A DNA stretch of 64,000 bases. It comes from Dehalobacter sp. 12DCB1. Its GTDB lineage: Bacteria > Bacillota > Desulfitobacteriia > Desulfitobacteriales > Syntrophobotulaceae. Shown here one piece after another: positions 54,177 through 62,189 of the stretch (position 1 is the stretch's first letter; the number at the start of each line of letters is the position of its first letter). The stretch spans positions 131,535 through 195,534 of the forward strand of contig NZ_POSF01000015.1 of assembly GCF_004343605.1 (NCBI RefSeq). Reading direction: 5' to 3'. The notes below the pieces were generated by a model. The model made no database searches. It was not told where the DNA came from and saw only the letters and a list, made by a program, of their open reading frames with translations. The position numbers and the translations under genes are program-made.

Positions 54177-55685
54177 TTACGGATTTGTTCTTTCTTTCGG
54201 CTGTCTATCCTTGGGCTGTCTGATCCGGTCCTTGGGTTTAAAAATACTGGGTCTAAGGTTATTGATCGGAACCGGATTACGCAACAGAATTGTCTGTAAG
54301 GCTTTTATATCAGGCGGAATTAAAGGCCAAAGATAGGGTACACCGAAGGAGTTGGTCCGCAGCAAAATGAATAAAACAAGCAAGACGCCTGCACCCAGTC
54401 CCCAAAAATTAAACAGTCCGGCAGCCAGTACAAGGAATAAACGGACAAGCCTGTTGGCCTGAGCCAGTTCATAACTTGGCGTCGCGAAGGTTCCGACTGC
54501 GGCAATGGCGATATACATGACGACTTCCGGGGTAAACAAACCGACCTTTATCGCCACATCTCCCATCATGAACACTGAGATTAAACCCAGAGCTGTAGCC
54601 AGAGGCGTCGGAGTATGGATAGCGGCCATCCTCAGCATATCAATTGACAATTCCCCCATCAGCACCTGAAATAATAGAGGGACTCTCGCCGGCTTTTGAA
54701 CTCCGATAAACTTAAGCGCATCAGGAAGAAGTTGCGGATTCAGTGCCGCTGCCAGCCATAACGGCGTGATAAAAACGGACAGAAAGATGGCGAAAAATCT
54801 TACCCACCGCAAATACATACCCACAACCGGCTCTTGGCGGTATTCTTCCGCGTGCTGGACATGGTGCCATAACGTACACGGCGCGATGATAATACTCGGG
54901 GAAGTGTCGACCATCACGATGACATTGCCTTCGAGCAGATGAATTGCAGCTACGTCAGGTCTTTCCGTGTATCTGACCCTTGGAAACGGATTCCAGAATT
55001 TGCTGCCGAGGATAAATTCTTCAACCGTCTTTTCCGCCATTGGGATACCGTCAATTTTGATATTCTTGATTTCTTTTTCAATATACTCCACCATTTTGGG
55101 ATTTGTAATATCTTCAATATAGGCAATGCAGACATCCGTTTTAGAACGGCTGCCTGCTTTCACCAGCTTCATCCTTAAGCCCGGGTCACGCAGACGGCGG
55201 CGGATCAGGATCGTATTAAAAACCAGCGTCTCCGTAAAACCATCGCGCGAACCCCTTGTTACCCGCTCAATATCCGGTTCCTCCGGCATGCGGCCCGGGT
55301 AACTCCTGACATCCACAATGATAGCCTCAGTTCTCCCCTCAATAAGTATTGCCATCGTTCCGGATAACAGAAAGTAGATGACTTCATCCATGGCTTCGAC
55401 TTCTGAAACCTGCAGGTCAATGATCTTTGACTTCACAAGTTTGTCTACCGCATTCACGGCGAGTTCCGCGCGTTCGAGCTGCGAAAGCACTTCCAGGATC
55501 AGATTGCTGGCAGGTCTATTTACCATTCCATTGACGGAATAAATCGCGATTTTTTTGCCGCCGATGTTCATTTCCCGGAGCACAATGTCAAAGCTTTCAG
55601 GTACACCAAGTTTTTGATTCAAATAATTGACGTTTTCTTGATAGTTTTTGGAAATACTCATTGTGGTTTCAGCTGTAGAGCTCAT
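54177..55685 (-). CDS. spoVAF: SpoVAF, GerA-family spore membrane protein
   Basis: A 502-residue GerA-family protein of the inner spore membrane, associated with the SpoVA dipicolinate channel. The soluble N-terminal GerA domain (about 1-290) is followed by five or so membrane helices and a basic C-terminal tail with KPKDRIRQPKDRQPKERTN. Its position directly after spoVAE identifies it as SpoVAF rather than a GerA/GerB receptor subunit. Start ATG 55685 follows AAAGG by eight bases; the longer frame is less likely. Last gene of the spoVA transcript. Confidence 0.92.
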   Translation of the reverse strand: MSSTAETTMSISKNYQENVNYLNQKLGVPESFDIVLREMNIGGKKIAIYSVNGMVNRPASNLILEVLSQLERAELAVNAVDKLVKSKIIDLQVSEVEAMDEVIYFLLSGTMAILIEGRTEAIIVDVRSYPGRMPEEPDIERVTRGSRDGFTETLVFNTILIRRRLRDPGLRMKLVKAGSRSKTDVCIAYIEDITNPKMVEYIEKEIKNIKIDGIPMAEKTVEEFILGSKFWNPFPRVRYTERPDVAAIHLLEGNVIVMVDTSPSIIIAPCTLWHHVQHAEEYRQEPVVGMYLRWVRFFAIFLSVFITPLWLAAALNPQLLPDALKFIGVQKPARVPLLFQVLMGELSIDMLRMAAIHTPTPLATALGLISVFMMGDVAIKVGLFTPEVVMYIAIAAVGTFATPSYELAQANRLVRLFLVLAAGLFNFWGLGAGVLLVLFILLRTNSFGVPYLWPLIPPDIKALQTILLRNPVPINNLRPSIFKPKDRIRQPKDRQPKERTNP

Positions 55686-55689
55686 TTCA

Positions 55690-56055
55690 TCAACCTTTCG
55701 GATTAAATACAATTGCTGTCAGATAGCCGAACAGTACCGCAACAGCAATTCCTGTTGCAGCGGTCTGAACACCGCCGGCCAGAACCCCGAGTATACCGCC
55801 GCTTTGTGCTCCTTCGATCGCACCTTTGACCAGCGTATAGCCAAAACCCGAAAGCGGCACGGTTGCGCCGGCACCTCCGAGCTTGATCAGTGGTTCATAT
55901 AGCCCCAGTCCGCCCAGAATAACCCCACCGGTCACGTACCCAACCAGCACATGTGCCGGCGTAATTTTGGCTTTCGTCAAATCCATCAGCAGCTGTCCGG
56001 CGACGCACAGGAGTCCGCCAACCAGAAAAGCAGGTAAAATGTTATTTAGCATCAA
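55690..56055 (-). CDS. spoVAE: SpoVAE (SpoVAEb) dipicolinate channel protein
   Basis: A 121-residue membrane protein with four helices, typical SpoVAEb length. Motifs such as GLYEPLIKLGGAGATVPLSG and FGYTLVKGAIEG match the family and are also seen in paralogous SpoVAC. It forms, with SpoVAC and SpoVAD, part of the pathway taking Ca-dipicolinate into and out of the spore. It is positioned between spoVAD and spoVAF as usual. Confidence 0.94.
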   Translation of the reverse strand: MMLNNILPAFLVGGLLCVAGQLLMDLTKAKITPAHVLVGYVTGGVILGGLGLYEPLIKLGGAGATVPLSGFGYTLVKGAIEGAQSGGILGVLAGGVQTAATGIAVAVLFGYLTAIVFNPKG

Positions 56056-56065
56056 AAGACCTCCC

Positions 56066-57076
56066 TTAACTCATTTCAATTGACACAGCATGACCAATTG
56101 CCGGCATGGATTCGCCCTGTTGGGACGATACAGAACTATGAAGGCTGCCGCTGCCGACAAACAAGATTTTTTGCAGTTCCCGGCTTTTCAGTTTATTCAA
56201 AAGATACCCTGTCAGGACGACTGCGGAACAGCCGCATCCGCTCCCGCCCGCATGTGTATCCTGTTCGCTGCTGTAAATCAGCGTGCCGCAATCTGAGAAA
56301 TTATTGGACAGCCGCAGGCCGCTTCGTTTTAAAACCTCAAGTAAGAGTTGAAGCCCGACCGTCCCGAGGTCTCCGGTAATGATCAAGTCATAATAGTCCG
56401 GCTGACGGTTAAGGTCCTGAAAATGATTCAGGATGGTGTCGGCAACTGCCGGTGCCATGGCCGCACCCATATTGTTGGTATCAGTTTCACCGTAGTCTAA
56501 GACCCGGCCAATTGTTGCACTTGTGATTTTGGGCCCTTCTCCTTGATCAGCCAGAAGGATGCTGCCTGCTCCTGTTACCGTCCACTGGGCATACATTGCT
56601 CTCTGGTTGCCATGCTCATTTGGAAAACGGTATTGTCTCTCCGCTGTCTCATGATGACTCGATGCGCTGCATAGCACTTTAGACGCGAACCCGCCGTCAA
56701 TCAGCATCGTCCCCAGGGCAGAGGAAAGCGCCATTGTTGAGCAGGCGCCATAGAGACCGATAAATGGAAGGCCGACTTGTCTGGCAGCATAGTTGGAAGA
56801 AATAATCTGGTTCAGCAGATCCCCTGCCAGGTTATAATCCACGGAATCCAGCGGGACATTTGCTTTGGCTGCAACCTTCGTCATGGAAGTCTCCAGCATT
56901 TTCATTTCTGTTTTTTCCCAAGTTTTTTCACTCGCGTAATTGTCCTTCAGGACCATGTCAAAGGTATCTTTTAACGGACCCTGGCCTTCCTTGGGTCCGA
57001 CAACGTTATACCCAGCTAGAATAACCGGCGGCTGACCAAATACAACCGTCTGGTTGCCTACTCTTTTGGAATTCAA
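56066..57076 (-). CDS. spoVAD: SpoVAD dipicolinate-binding protein
   Basis: A 336-residue thiolase-fold protein that binds dipicolinic acid on the spore inner membrane. Family marks are NQTVVFGQPPVILAGYNVVG, GLYGACSTMALSS, SHHETAERQYRFPNE and HAGGSGCGCSAVVLTGYLL. The start is TTG nine bases after AAAGGAG, which yields the complete family N-terminus. It lies between spoVAC and spoVAE. Confidence 0.95.
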   Translation of the reverse strand: MNSKRVGNQTVVFGQPPVILAGYNVVGPKEGQGPLKDTFDMVLKDNYASEKTWEKTEMKMLETSMTKVAAKANVPLDSVDYNLAGDLLNQIISSNYAARQVGLPFIGLYGACSTMALSSALGTMLIDGGFASKVLCSASSHHETAERQYRFPNEHGNQRAMYAQWTVTGAGSILLADQGEGPKITSATIGRVLDYGETDTNNMGAAMAPAVADTILNHFQDLNRQPDYYDLIITGDLGTVGLQLLLEVLKRSGLRLSNNFSDCGTLIYSSEQDTHAGGSGCGCSAVVLTGYLLNKLKSRELQKILFVGSGSLHSSVSSQQGESMPAIGHAVSIEMS

Positions 57077-57098
57077 AATGTTTTTCTCCTTTCCGTGA

Positions 57099-57569
57099 TT
57101 ATCTGATCCATAAATAGATCAAGCCAACAATGATTGAACTTATAATCCCATAAACCAAAATTGGACCGGCAATTGTAAAAAGCTTACCGCCTACTCCAAA
57201 CACATACCCTTCTCTCTTGTATTCAAGTGCCGGTGAAACCATCGAATTCGCAAAACCGGTCACAGGAATGATCCCTCCGGCTCCCCCATATTTGACGATC
57301 GTGTCATAAACACCGAGACCGGTCAAAAGAGCCCCTATAACGATCAGTGTCGCTGTTCCCGCTGTCTGAGCAGCTGTTTTAGCCAACCCGACATAATTCA
57401 TGTAAAAATTGACAATCACCTGGCCCAAGCTGCAAATGATTCCACCGACAATAAAAGCCGACAGTACATTTTTCAAAACTGTTGGTTTTGGCGAAAGCTT
57501 TTCAGTTAATTGTTTATATTCCTCTTGGGTTACCGCAATCGATGGCGGACGGAGTTTAACTTCCGACAA
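57099..57569 (-). CDS. spoVAC: SpoVAC mechanosensitive dipicolinate channel
   Basis: A 156-residue membrane protein with four helices. In Bacillus SpoVAC behaves as a mechanosensitive channel releasing dipicolinate. The sequence contains AFIVGGIICSLGQVIVNFY, GLGVYDTIVKYGGAGGIIPVTGFANS and a C-terminal helix, paralogous to SpoVAE. Start TTG follows AAGGGGTG. First gene of the local operon: spoVAA and spoVAB of the Bacillus operon are missing here. Confidence 0.95.
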   Translation of the reverse strand: MSEVKLRPPSIAVTQEEYKQLTEKLSPKPTVLKNVLSAFIVGGIICSLGQVIVNFYMNYVGLAKTAAQTAGTATLIVIGALLTGLGVYDTIVKYGGAGGIIPVTGFANSMVSPALEYKREGYVFGVGGKLFTIAGPILVYGIISSIIVGLIYLWIR

Positions 57570-57628
57570 TGATTTTCACCCCTTTTTTTGATTAATAATT
57601 CCCGGTTTTCCGCTAAGAAATTCAAGTA

Positions 57629-57671
57629 TTGTCAAATGTTTTATCCGTTTTTTTAACTTTACTTCAGGATA
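57629..57671 (+). promoter_or_regulatory. Possible Spo0A box upstream of spoIIA
   Basis: TTGTCAAA (57629-57636) is one base away from the Spo0A consensus TTGTCGAA, and AGGATAT at 57665 resembles a sigma-H -35. They precede spoIIAA in the expected order, but no good sigma-H -10 is seen. Confidence 0.35.
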
Positions 57672-57759
57672 TACCAATATTTTTAAAATATAGCACGAAG
57701 GAAATATCTGGGTGATGTCGAAGATAGATTTAACGACTTGTAATAAGGAGCGTGCATCA

Positions 57760-58077
57760 ATGAAAAAAAGAATTGAACGACAAACCCTTCATTTATATCT
57801 TGAAGGTGAACTTGATATGAAGAATGCCAATGAGTTAAAATCCGTGATTGACTTGGAAATAGAAAGAAAAGGAATCAAAACGGTGATCCTGCATCTGGAT
57901 GATCTTCGTTTCATTGACAGTTCCGGTCTGGGAGTTATTTTAGGACGATATAAAAAACTGCTTCCTCTCGAAGGAAAGCTTAAAATTGCCAATGCTCCGC
58001 CGCATATTTACCGGATTATGGAACTGTCGGGGCTTCCCAAAATTATAGAATTTTTACCAAAAGAACCTGCCGTATAA
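57760..58077 (+). CDS. spoIIAA: Anti-sigma F factor antagonist
   Basis: A 105-residue STAS-domain protein that, when dephosphorylated, frees sigma-F by attacking SpoIIAB. The phosphorylated serine lies in RFIDSSGLGVILGRYKKL (about residue 57). Length and position are as in other spore formers. ATG 57760 follows AAGGAG at good spacing; the track from 57712 adds a non-homologous tail. It is the first gene of spoIIAA-spoIIAB-sigF. Confidence 0.96.
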   Translation: MKKRIERQTLHLYLEGELDMKNANELKSVIDLEIERKGIKTVILHLDDLRFIDSSGLGVILGRYKKLLPLEGKLKIANAPPHIYRIMELSGLPKIIEFLPKEPAV

Positions 58078-58107
58078 ACCAATTCGGAGTTGAAAGGGGA
58101 AAAATCA

Positions 58108-58545
58108 ATGGAAGTCAATAAAATGATCCTAACATTCTCGAGTCTGCCGCAGAATGTAACAATTGCCCGCATGCTGGCCTCTTCGCTTGGAGCCCAAATG
58201 GATTTGGCCTTAAACGAGCTTGAAGAATTGAAGGTTGCTGTCTCTGAAGCAGTTTCCAACGCAATCATCCATGGTTACAGCAATGTGCCTAATCATTTTG
58301 TCACGTTGGAACTGGAGGCAGATGAAACAAGAATTTCTATTCAGGTAACCGATAACGGCTGCGGCATCCCCGATGTAAATCAAGCCATGCAGGCTTCATA
58401 TTCTACGGACCCCGACAGAATGGGACTTGGTTTTGTTTTTATGCAGTCCTTCATGGATGAACTGCGAGTCGAATCTGAAGTGAACAAGGGAACCAAAGTA
58501 TTGATGGTGAAATACTTAAACCACAACCGTCCATCCTCTCATTAG
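58108..58545 (+). CDS. spoIIAB: Anti-sigma F factor and SpoIIAA kinase
   Basis: A 145-residue GHKL-fold protein kinase. The N box is ELKVAVSEAVSNAIIHGYS, the G1 box ITDNGCGIPD-like sequence (VTDNGCGIPDV), and the GxGxxxL region DRMGLGFVFMQSF. It binds sigma-F and phosphorylates SpoIIAA. AAAGGGG precedes ATG 58108, 30 bases after spoIIAA. Confidence 0.96.
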   Translation: MEVNKMILTFSSLPQNVTIARMLASSLGAQMDLALNELEELKVAVSEAVSNAIIHGYSNVPNHFVTLELEADETRISIQVTDNGCGIPDVNQAMQASYSTDPDRMGLGFVFMQSFMDELRVESEVNKGTKVLMVKYLNHNRPSSH

Positions 58546-58558
58546 AGGGGGTGTGAAG

Positions 58559-59344
58559 ATGATTCAGCGACTTTCAGATATGAACCTGCCCCGTTTCCCC
58601 CTGCTCTCCGAACAAGAAATGATGGAGCTTCTACACAAAGCCCAAAATGGTGACATCGATGCCCGGGAGCGTTTGGTCAATTGTAATTTGAAGCTCATTT
58701 TTAATATGATCCAACGTTTTTCCCACAGGGGATATGATCTGGAGGATCTCTTTCAGATCGGTACCATCGGCCTCATCAAAGCCATTGATAAATTTGATTT
58801 CTCGTACGGCGTTAAATTTTCCACGTACGCCGTACCGATGATTATTGGCGAAATTCGAAGATTTTTGAGAGATGACCATCCGATTAAAGTTCCACGTTCT
58901 TATAAAGAACTGGTTTACAAGATCAACCGTTCCCGGGAAAAACTTTCCTCAGAATTAAACAGGGAACCCACGATCAATGAAATCGCCGAAGATATCGGCA
59001 CACCGAGCGAGGATATCATACTCGCCCTCGAAGCAGTGCAAAGCCCGTCGTCAATCCATGATACGCTTTATCAGGACGATTCTGATCCTATTTATGTGAT
59101 TGATCAAATTCCGCAGGAAAAGGATACCAATCCGGGATGGTTTGAAAAAATTGCCCTACAGGAAGTCCTTGATAAACTGCCCGGAAGAGAGAAAGAGGTT
59201 CTGTATCAGCGGTTCTTTGAAGATAAAACGCAAAATGAAATTGCTAAAATCATGAACCTCTCCCAGGTACAGATTTCCAGGATCGAACGTGCTGCCTTGC
59301 TTCATTTAAAGCAGATTCTGAACGACAATCCGCCTGAACTTTAG
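58559..59344 (+). CDS. sigF: RNA polymerase sigma-F factor
   Basis: A 261-residue sporulation sigma factor directing early forespore transcription. Region 2 is seen in RLVNCNLKLIFNMIQRFSHRGYDLEDLFQIG, given in parts; the start of region 3 is RFLRDDHPIKVPRS; region 4 carries the helix-turn-helix (KTQNEIAKIMNLSQVQISRI). GAGGGGGTG is six bases before ATG 58559. Its TAG overlaps the stop codon of the convergent dacF. Confidence 0.96.
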   Translation: MIQRLSDMNLPRFPLLSEQEMMELLHKAQNGDIDARERLVNCNLKLIFNMIQRFSHRGYDLEDLFQIGTIGLIKAIDKFDFSYGVKFSTYAVPMIIGEIRRFLRDDHPIKVPRSYKELVYKINRSREKLSSELNREPTINEIAEDIGTPSEDIILALEAVQSPSSIHDTLYQDDSDPIYVIDQIPQEKDTNPGWFEKIALQEVLDKLPGREKEVLYQRFFEDKTQNEIAKIMNLSQVQISRIERAALLHLKQILNDNPPEL

Positions 59345-60513
59345 TTGGCATAAATCGGCGGGGCCATGCTGTAGGACTGATGAACCGTGCGCTTGAACAT
59401 CTCCAGCAGTCCTGCTTTTTCAACTGATTCTGCAGCTACAAGCTTTATGCTGTCAGCTTCTTTCTGACCGCAATAAATAATCATTTCTCCGAGCTGCTGT
59501 CCCTTAGTGATTGGTGCAGATACCGGGTTTGCAAAATACCTGGTTTCAGTCCGGCATTCCTTCTCCTTCCCTTTCTCAACACACAAGCCGACAGCTTTCT
59601 GACAGATAAGGTCAACTGTTTGGAGCTTCCCTTTATGAACAATAACTTCTCCTTGTTTAGAACCGGCAGGAGCAAATTCTTTATAAACGTAATTAGCAAA
59701 TCCATAATTATAAATCTTCATAGACTCTTGAAAATGGCCTCTGACCTGTGGAACTCCCATGACAACACAGATCAGTCTCAGGCCATCTCTTTTTACAGTT
59801 GAGGCTAAACAGTATTTTGCTTCCTGCGTCCAACCGGTCTTAAATCCATCCGTTCCCTCATACCACCATAAAAGTTTATTGGTGTTCCACAATTTAAACT
59901 CACCGTTGCGCAGTTCATATTCCTTCATGGATGTCAATTCTGATACCAGCGGGTATTTGAGCGCTTCCCTGCCCAAAACTGCCAGATCGTAGGCACTCGT
60001 GTAATGCCCCTCCGCCGGCAGTCCGTATGCATTGGCAAAATGGGTATTCTTCAGTCCTAATTCCTTGGCCTTTCTGTTCATCAAATCCACAAATTCCTCA
60101 TGGGTCCCTGAGATATGTTCCGCAACAGCCACGCAGGCATCGTTCGCCGACCCTACTGCGATCGAAATTAAAAGTTCTTTTAACGTAAACTTCTCTCCCG
60201 GCTCGAGATAGATTTGCGATCCGCCGAGAGAAGAAGCATTCTCACTCGCAGTCACCGTATCGGTCAATTTGACTTTGCCCCCTTCGACAGCTTCTGCTGC
60301 CAGTAGCATTGTCATCAGCTTCGTAACGCTTGCCGGAGGCAGTTCTTTATGAGCATTCTTCTCATAAAGAATTTTGCCCGTTGCCGCATCCATAAGAATC
60401 GCGCTTTCAGCAGCTGTCTCAATATTTGCAGCCTTGACCGGCGCCGTCATCCATCCGAGCAAACATGCCGCGGCTAGGACCGCTGTCAGCATCCGTAAAC
60501 AAAATTTAGGCAT
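59341..60513 (-). CDS. dacF: D-alanyl-D-alanine carboxypeptidase (DacF type)
   Basis: A 390-residue class A low-molecular-weight penicillin-binding protein. A signal peptide (about 1-28, ending APVKAAN) precedes the serine peptidase: SVTKLM (SxxK), SANDACVAVAEH (SxN-like), and KTGWT (KTG box). A C-terminal beta domain (about 280-390) is of PBP5 type. In Bacillus dacF lies upstream of spoIIA; here it is convergent and downstream of sigF, sharing stop-codon bases. GGGAGG seven bases upstream gives ATG 60513. Confidence 0.93.
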   Translation of the reverse strand: MPKFCLRMLTAVLAAACLLGWMTAPVKAANIETAAESAILMDAATGKILYEKNAHKELPPASVTKLMTMLLAAEAVEGGKVKLTDTVTASENASSLGGSQIYLEPGEKFTLKELLISIAVGSANDACVAVAEHISGTHEEFVDLMNRKAKELGLKNTHFANAYGLPAEGHYTSAYDLAVLGREALKYPLVSELTSMKEYELRNGEFKLWNTNKLLWWYEGTDGFKTGWTQEAKYCLASTVKRDGLRLICVVMGVPQVRGHFQESMKIYNYGFANYVYKEFAPAGSKQGEVIVHKGKLQTVDLICQKAVGLCVEKGKEKECRTETRYFANPVSAPITKGQQLGEMIIYCGQKEADSIKLVAAESVEKAGLLEMFKRTVHQSYSMAPPIYAN

Positions 60514-60605
60514 ACGAAAACCTCCCAAGCTAAAGTTATATTTGTTGTTTTAGTATGCCCTTATCAAATCAAATCATGTTATGTTTTCAATAATCTTAGA
60601 TATGA

Positions 60606-61100
60606 TTAAATCCGCTGGTACTTTCCCGGTACTTTATTCACTTTCCGGCCGTGCCAATAACAAGGATTCAGGTATGCGAACGGCCTTGGATAAATTTTAT
60701 GTTTCAAAACACACCCGCGAACAACTTCGATTCCATTCTCCCGGCACGCTGCATCAAATTCGGGAGTCCAATTCTGTTCCTGGAACCAAATTGCTTTGGC
60801 CTCGCATTCCGCAGCTTCCACGACAATGTTCTGAATCAGCTCCGCCCTGAGGCACGGAACCACAACATCAACTTTACCCTTTAGCGCGTTTAAATCCGGA
60901 TAAACCCTGCTCCCTTCAAATGTTTTTGTTTTCAAATCAGGAGCAACCAGGTAAACCCTGCAGCCAAAACTCTTAAGACAGTGAGCTGCTTTCCAGGCAT
61001 GCTTATGCTTCAAAAAACGATGAGAATCGGCATAAACAGCATACCGCATGCTTGTATTCAGACTGCCGGAAAACTCATAGATCTTCTTAGCTTCTTTCAT
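60606..61100 (-). CDS. CoA-binding domain protein (YccU-like)
   Basis: A 164-residue Rossmann-type protein of the CoA_binding family, related to YccU. Features are YAVYADSHRFLKHKH (in place of the usual AVVGAS loop), GCRVYLVAPDL, KTFEGSRVYPDL, and VDVVVPCLRAELIQNIV. It ends in a Cys/Trp/Lys-rich tail (NPCYWHGRKVNKVPG). The frame extends to 61214, but GGAG eight bases upstream and homology favour ATG 61100. Function unclear. Confidence 0.75.
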   Translation of the reverse strand: MKEAKKIYEFSGSLNTSMRYAVYADSHRFLKHKHAWKAAHCLKSFGCRVYLVAPDLKTKTFEGSRVYPDLNALKGKVDVVVPCLRAELIQNIVVEAAECEAKAIWFQEQNWTPEFDAACRENGIEVVRGCVLKHKIYPRPFAYLNPCYWHGRKVNKVPGKYQRI

Positions 61101-61207
61101 CGGCCCCACTCCAGTCAACGTTCGTATAAAATTAATCTTTACAAGAAACGTCAAATCGCTGTTGTTCAAGAATAGTCTATGACATAAGCATGTAAAAATT
61201 GCCTGAA

Positions 61208-61250
61208 AACACAAAGAGACCTGAACCTTTTACAGTTCAAGTCTTTTTTT
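61208..61250 (-). terminator. Terminator-like hairpin between the CoA-binding and PNPOx genes
   Basis: GACTTGAACTG and CAGTTCA-like arms (AGACCTGAAC / GTTCAAGTCT on the plus strand) with a long T run on the plus strand. It may terminate transcripts from either side. Confidence 0.7.
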
Positions 61251-61290
61251 GTTTAAGTCAGATTACGTATTTTAGGTTCTGTAATAATTC

Positions 61291-61683
61291 TCAAATTGTG
61301 AACTCTACCGGGTCTGCGGTGAAAGAATGAATCGACGCTGTGGCTTCAGTGAAGTACAGGACCTCACAAAGGCCGTCATCGCACTTGTACATATTTCTTA
61401 AACTCGGATTGGCTTCGAACATCGCCTCACGTGCTTCAGGGCGCGGGTCAACGGCTACTTTCCCGACGAGTCGGATCCATTTGTCCCCAACCATTCCGGA
61501 AATTTCGACTTTCGGGTTCTTCAGTAATTGGGCAAAGACATTTTTTTGATTATTGGTGCAAATGTACGTTTTCCCGTCATACTCTGCGACAGCGCCGAAC
61601 GGACGGACATGCGGCTGATCACCGTCTGCTGTAGCAAGGTAAAATGTTTTGGCATCAGACAGAAACTGGGCAATTGACTTCAT
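61291..61683 (-). CDS. Pyridoxamine 5'-phosphate oxidase-family protein
   Basis: A 130-residue flavin-binding split-barrel protein. Strands typical of the PNPOx-like family are FYLATADGDQPHVRPFGAV at the N-terminus, TYICTNNQKNVFAQL, KVEISGMVGDKWIRL and a C-terminal CEVLYFTEATASIHS. These small proteins bind FMN, F420 or haem and reduce unknown substrates. AAAGGAG is eight bases before ATG 61683. It is divergent from an HxlR regulator, which probably controls it. Confidence 0.87.
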   Translation of the reverse strand: MKSIAQFLSDAKTFYLATADGDQPHVRPFGAVAEYDGKTYICTNNQKNVFAQLLKNPKVEISGMVGDKWIRLVGKVAVDPRPEAREAMFEANPSLRNMYKCDDGLCEVLYFTEATASIHSFTADPVEFTI

Positions 61684-61780
61684 GATCTTGACTCCTTTCA
61701 AAATAACACGTTATAATCGTGATGTATCATCATAATAACAGATATCAAATATTGAACAAGTACGATTTTTTTCTGTTATA

Positions 61781-61798
61781 AGTATCCAAATAGATACT
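61781..61798. promoter_or_regulatory. Palindromic operator candidate in the divergent region
   Basis: AGTATC-N6-GATACT is a perfect inverted repeat lying between the PNPOx gene and the HxlR regulator, close to both starts. It is a plausible HxlR operator. Confidence 0.55.
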
Positions 61799-61839
61799 AT
61801 AGGTGTAAACGTGATATTAATAAGAAGTGGAGTAAAAAA

Positions 61840-62181
61840 ATGGAACAAGAAATCAATTTGTTTGGCAAATGTCCGTACTTTACCGCCCAAAAAATTTTTT
61901 CCGGAAAATGGTCCATTCTGATTATTAAGCATCTCAGAGAAAAGACCCATCGCTTTGGTGAATTGCAGCGCAAGATCCCGGGCATCACCCAGGCCACACT
62001 GACCAAACAGTTGAGATTTCTCGAAGAGTTCGGTATGATTGACCGCTATGTTTATCCGGAAGTACCGCCAAAAGTCGAGTATTCCCTTAGTAAGATCGGC
62101 CAGGAATTTATTCCCGTATTAGAGCAGTTTGAAGTTTTCGGCAATAAGTTCATCGCCCAGATGTCCGAATATAAAAAATAA
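61840..62181 (+). CDS. HxlR-family winged-helix transcriptional regulator
   Basis: A 113-residue MarR-like dimer of the HxlR family. Sequence features: CPYFTAQKIFSGKWSILIIKHL at the N-terminus (with the conserved Cys, as in redox/aldehyde-sensing HypR-type members), HRFGELQRKIPGITQATLTK in the recognition helix, and wing EVPPKVEYSLSKIG. It likely senses reactive or electrophilic compounds and controls the divergent PNPOx gene through AGTATC-N6-GATACT. It ends eight bases from the stop of the convergent pdp. Confidence 0.93.
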   Translation: MEQEINLFGKCPYFTAQKIFSGKWSILIIKHLREKTHRFGELQRKIPGITQATLTKQLRFLEEFGMIDRYVYPEVPPKVEYSLSKIGQEFIPVLEQFEVFGNKFIAQMSEYKK

Positions 62182-62189
62182 CGGTCTTT

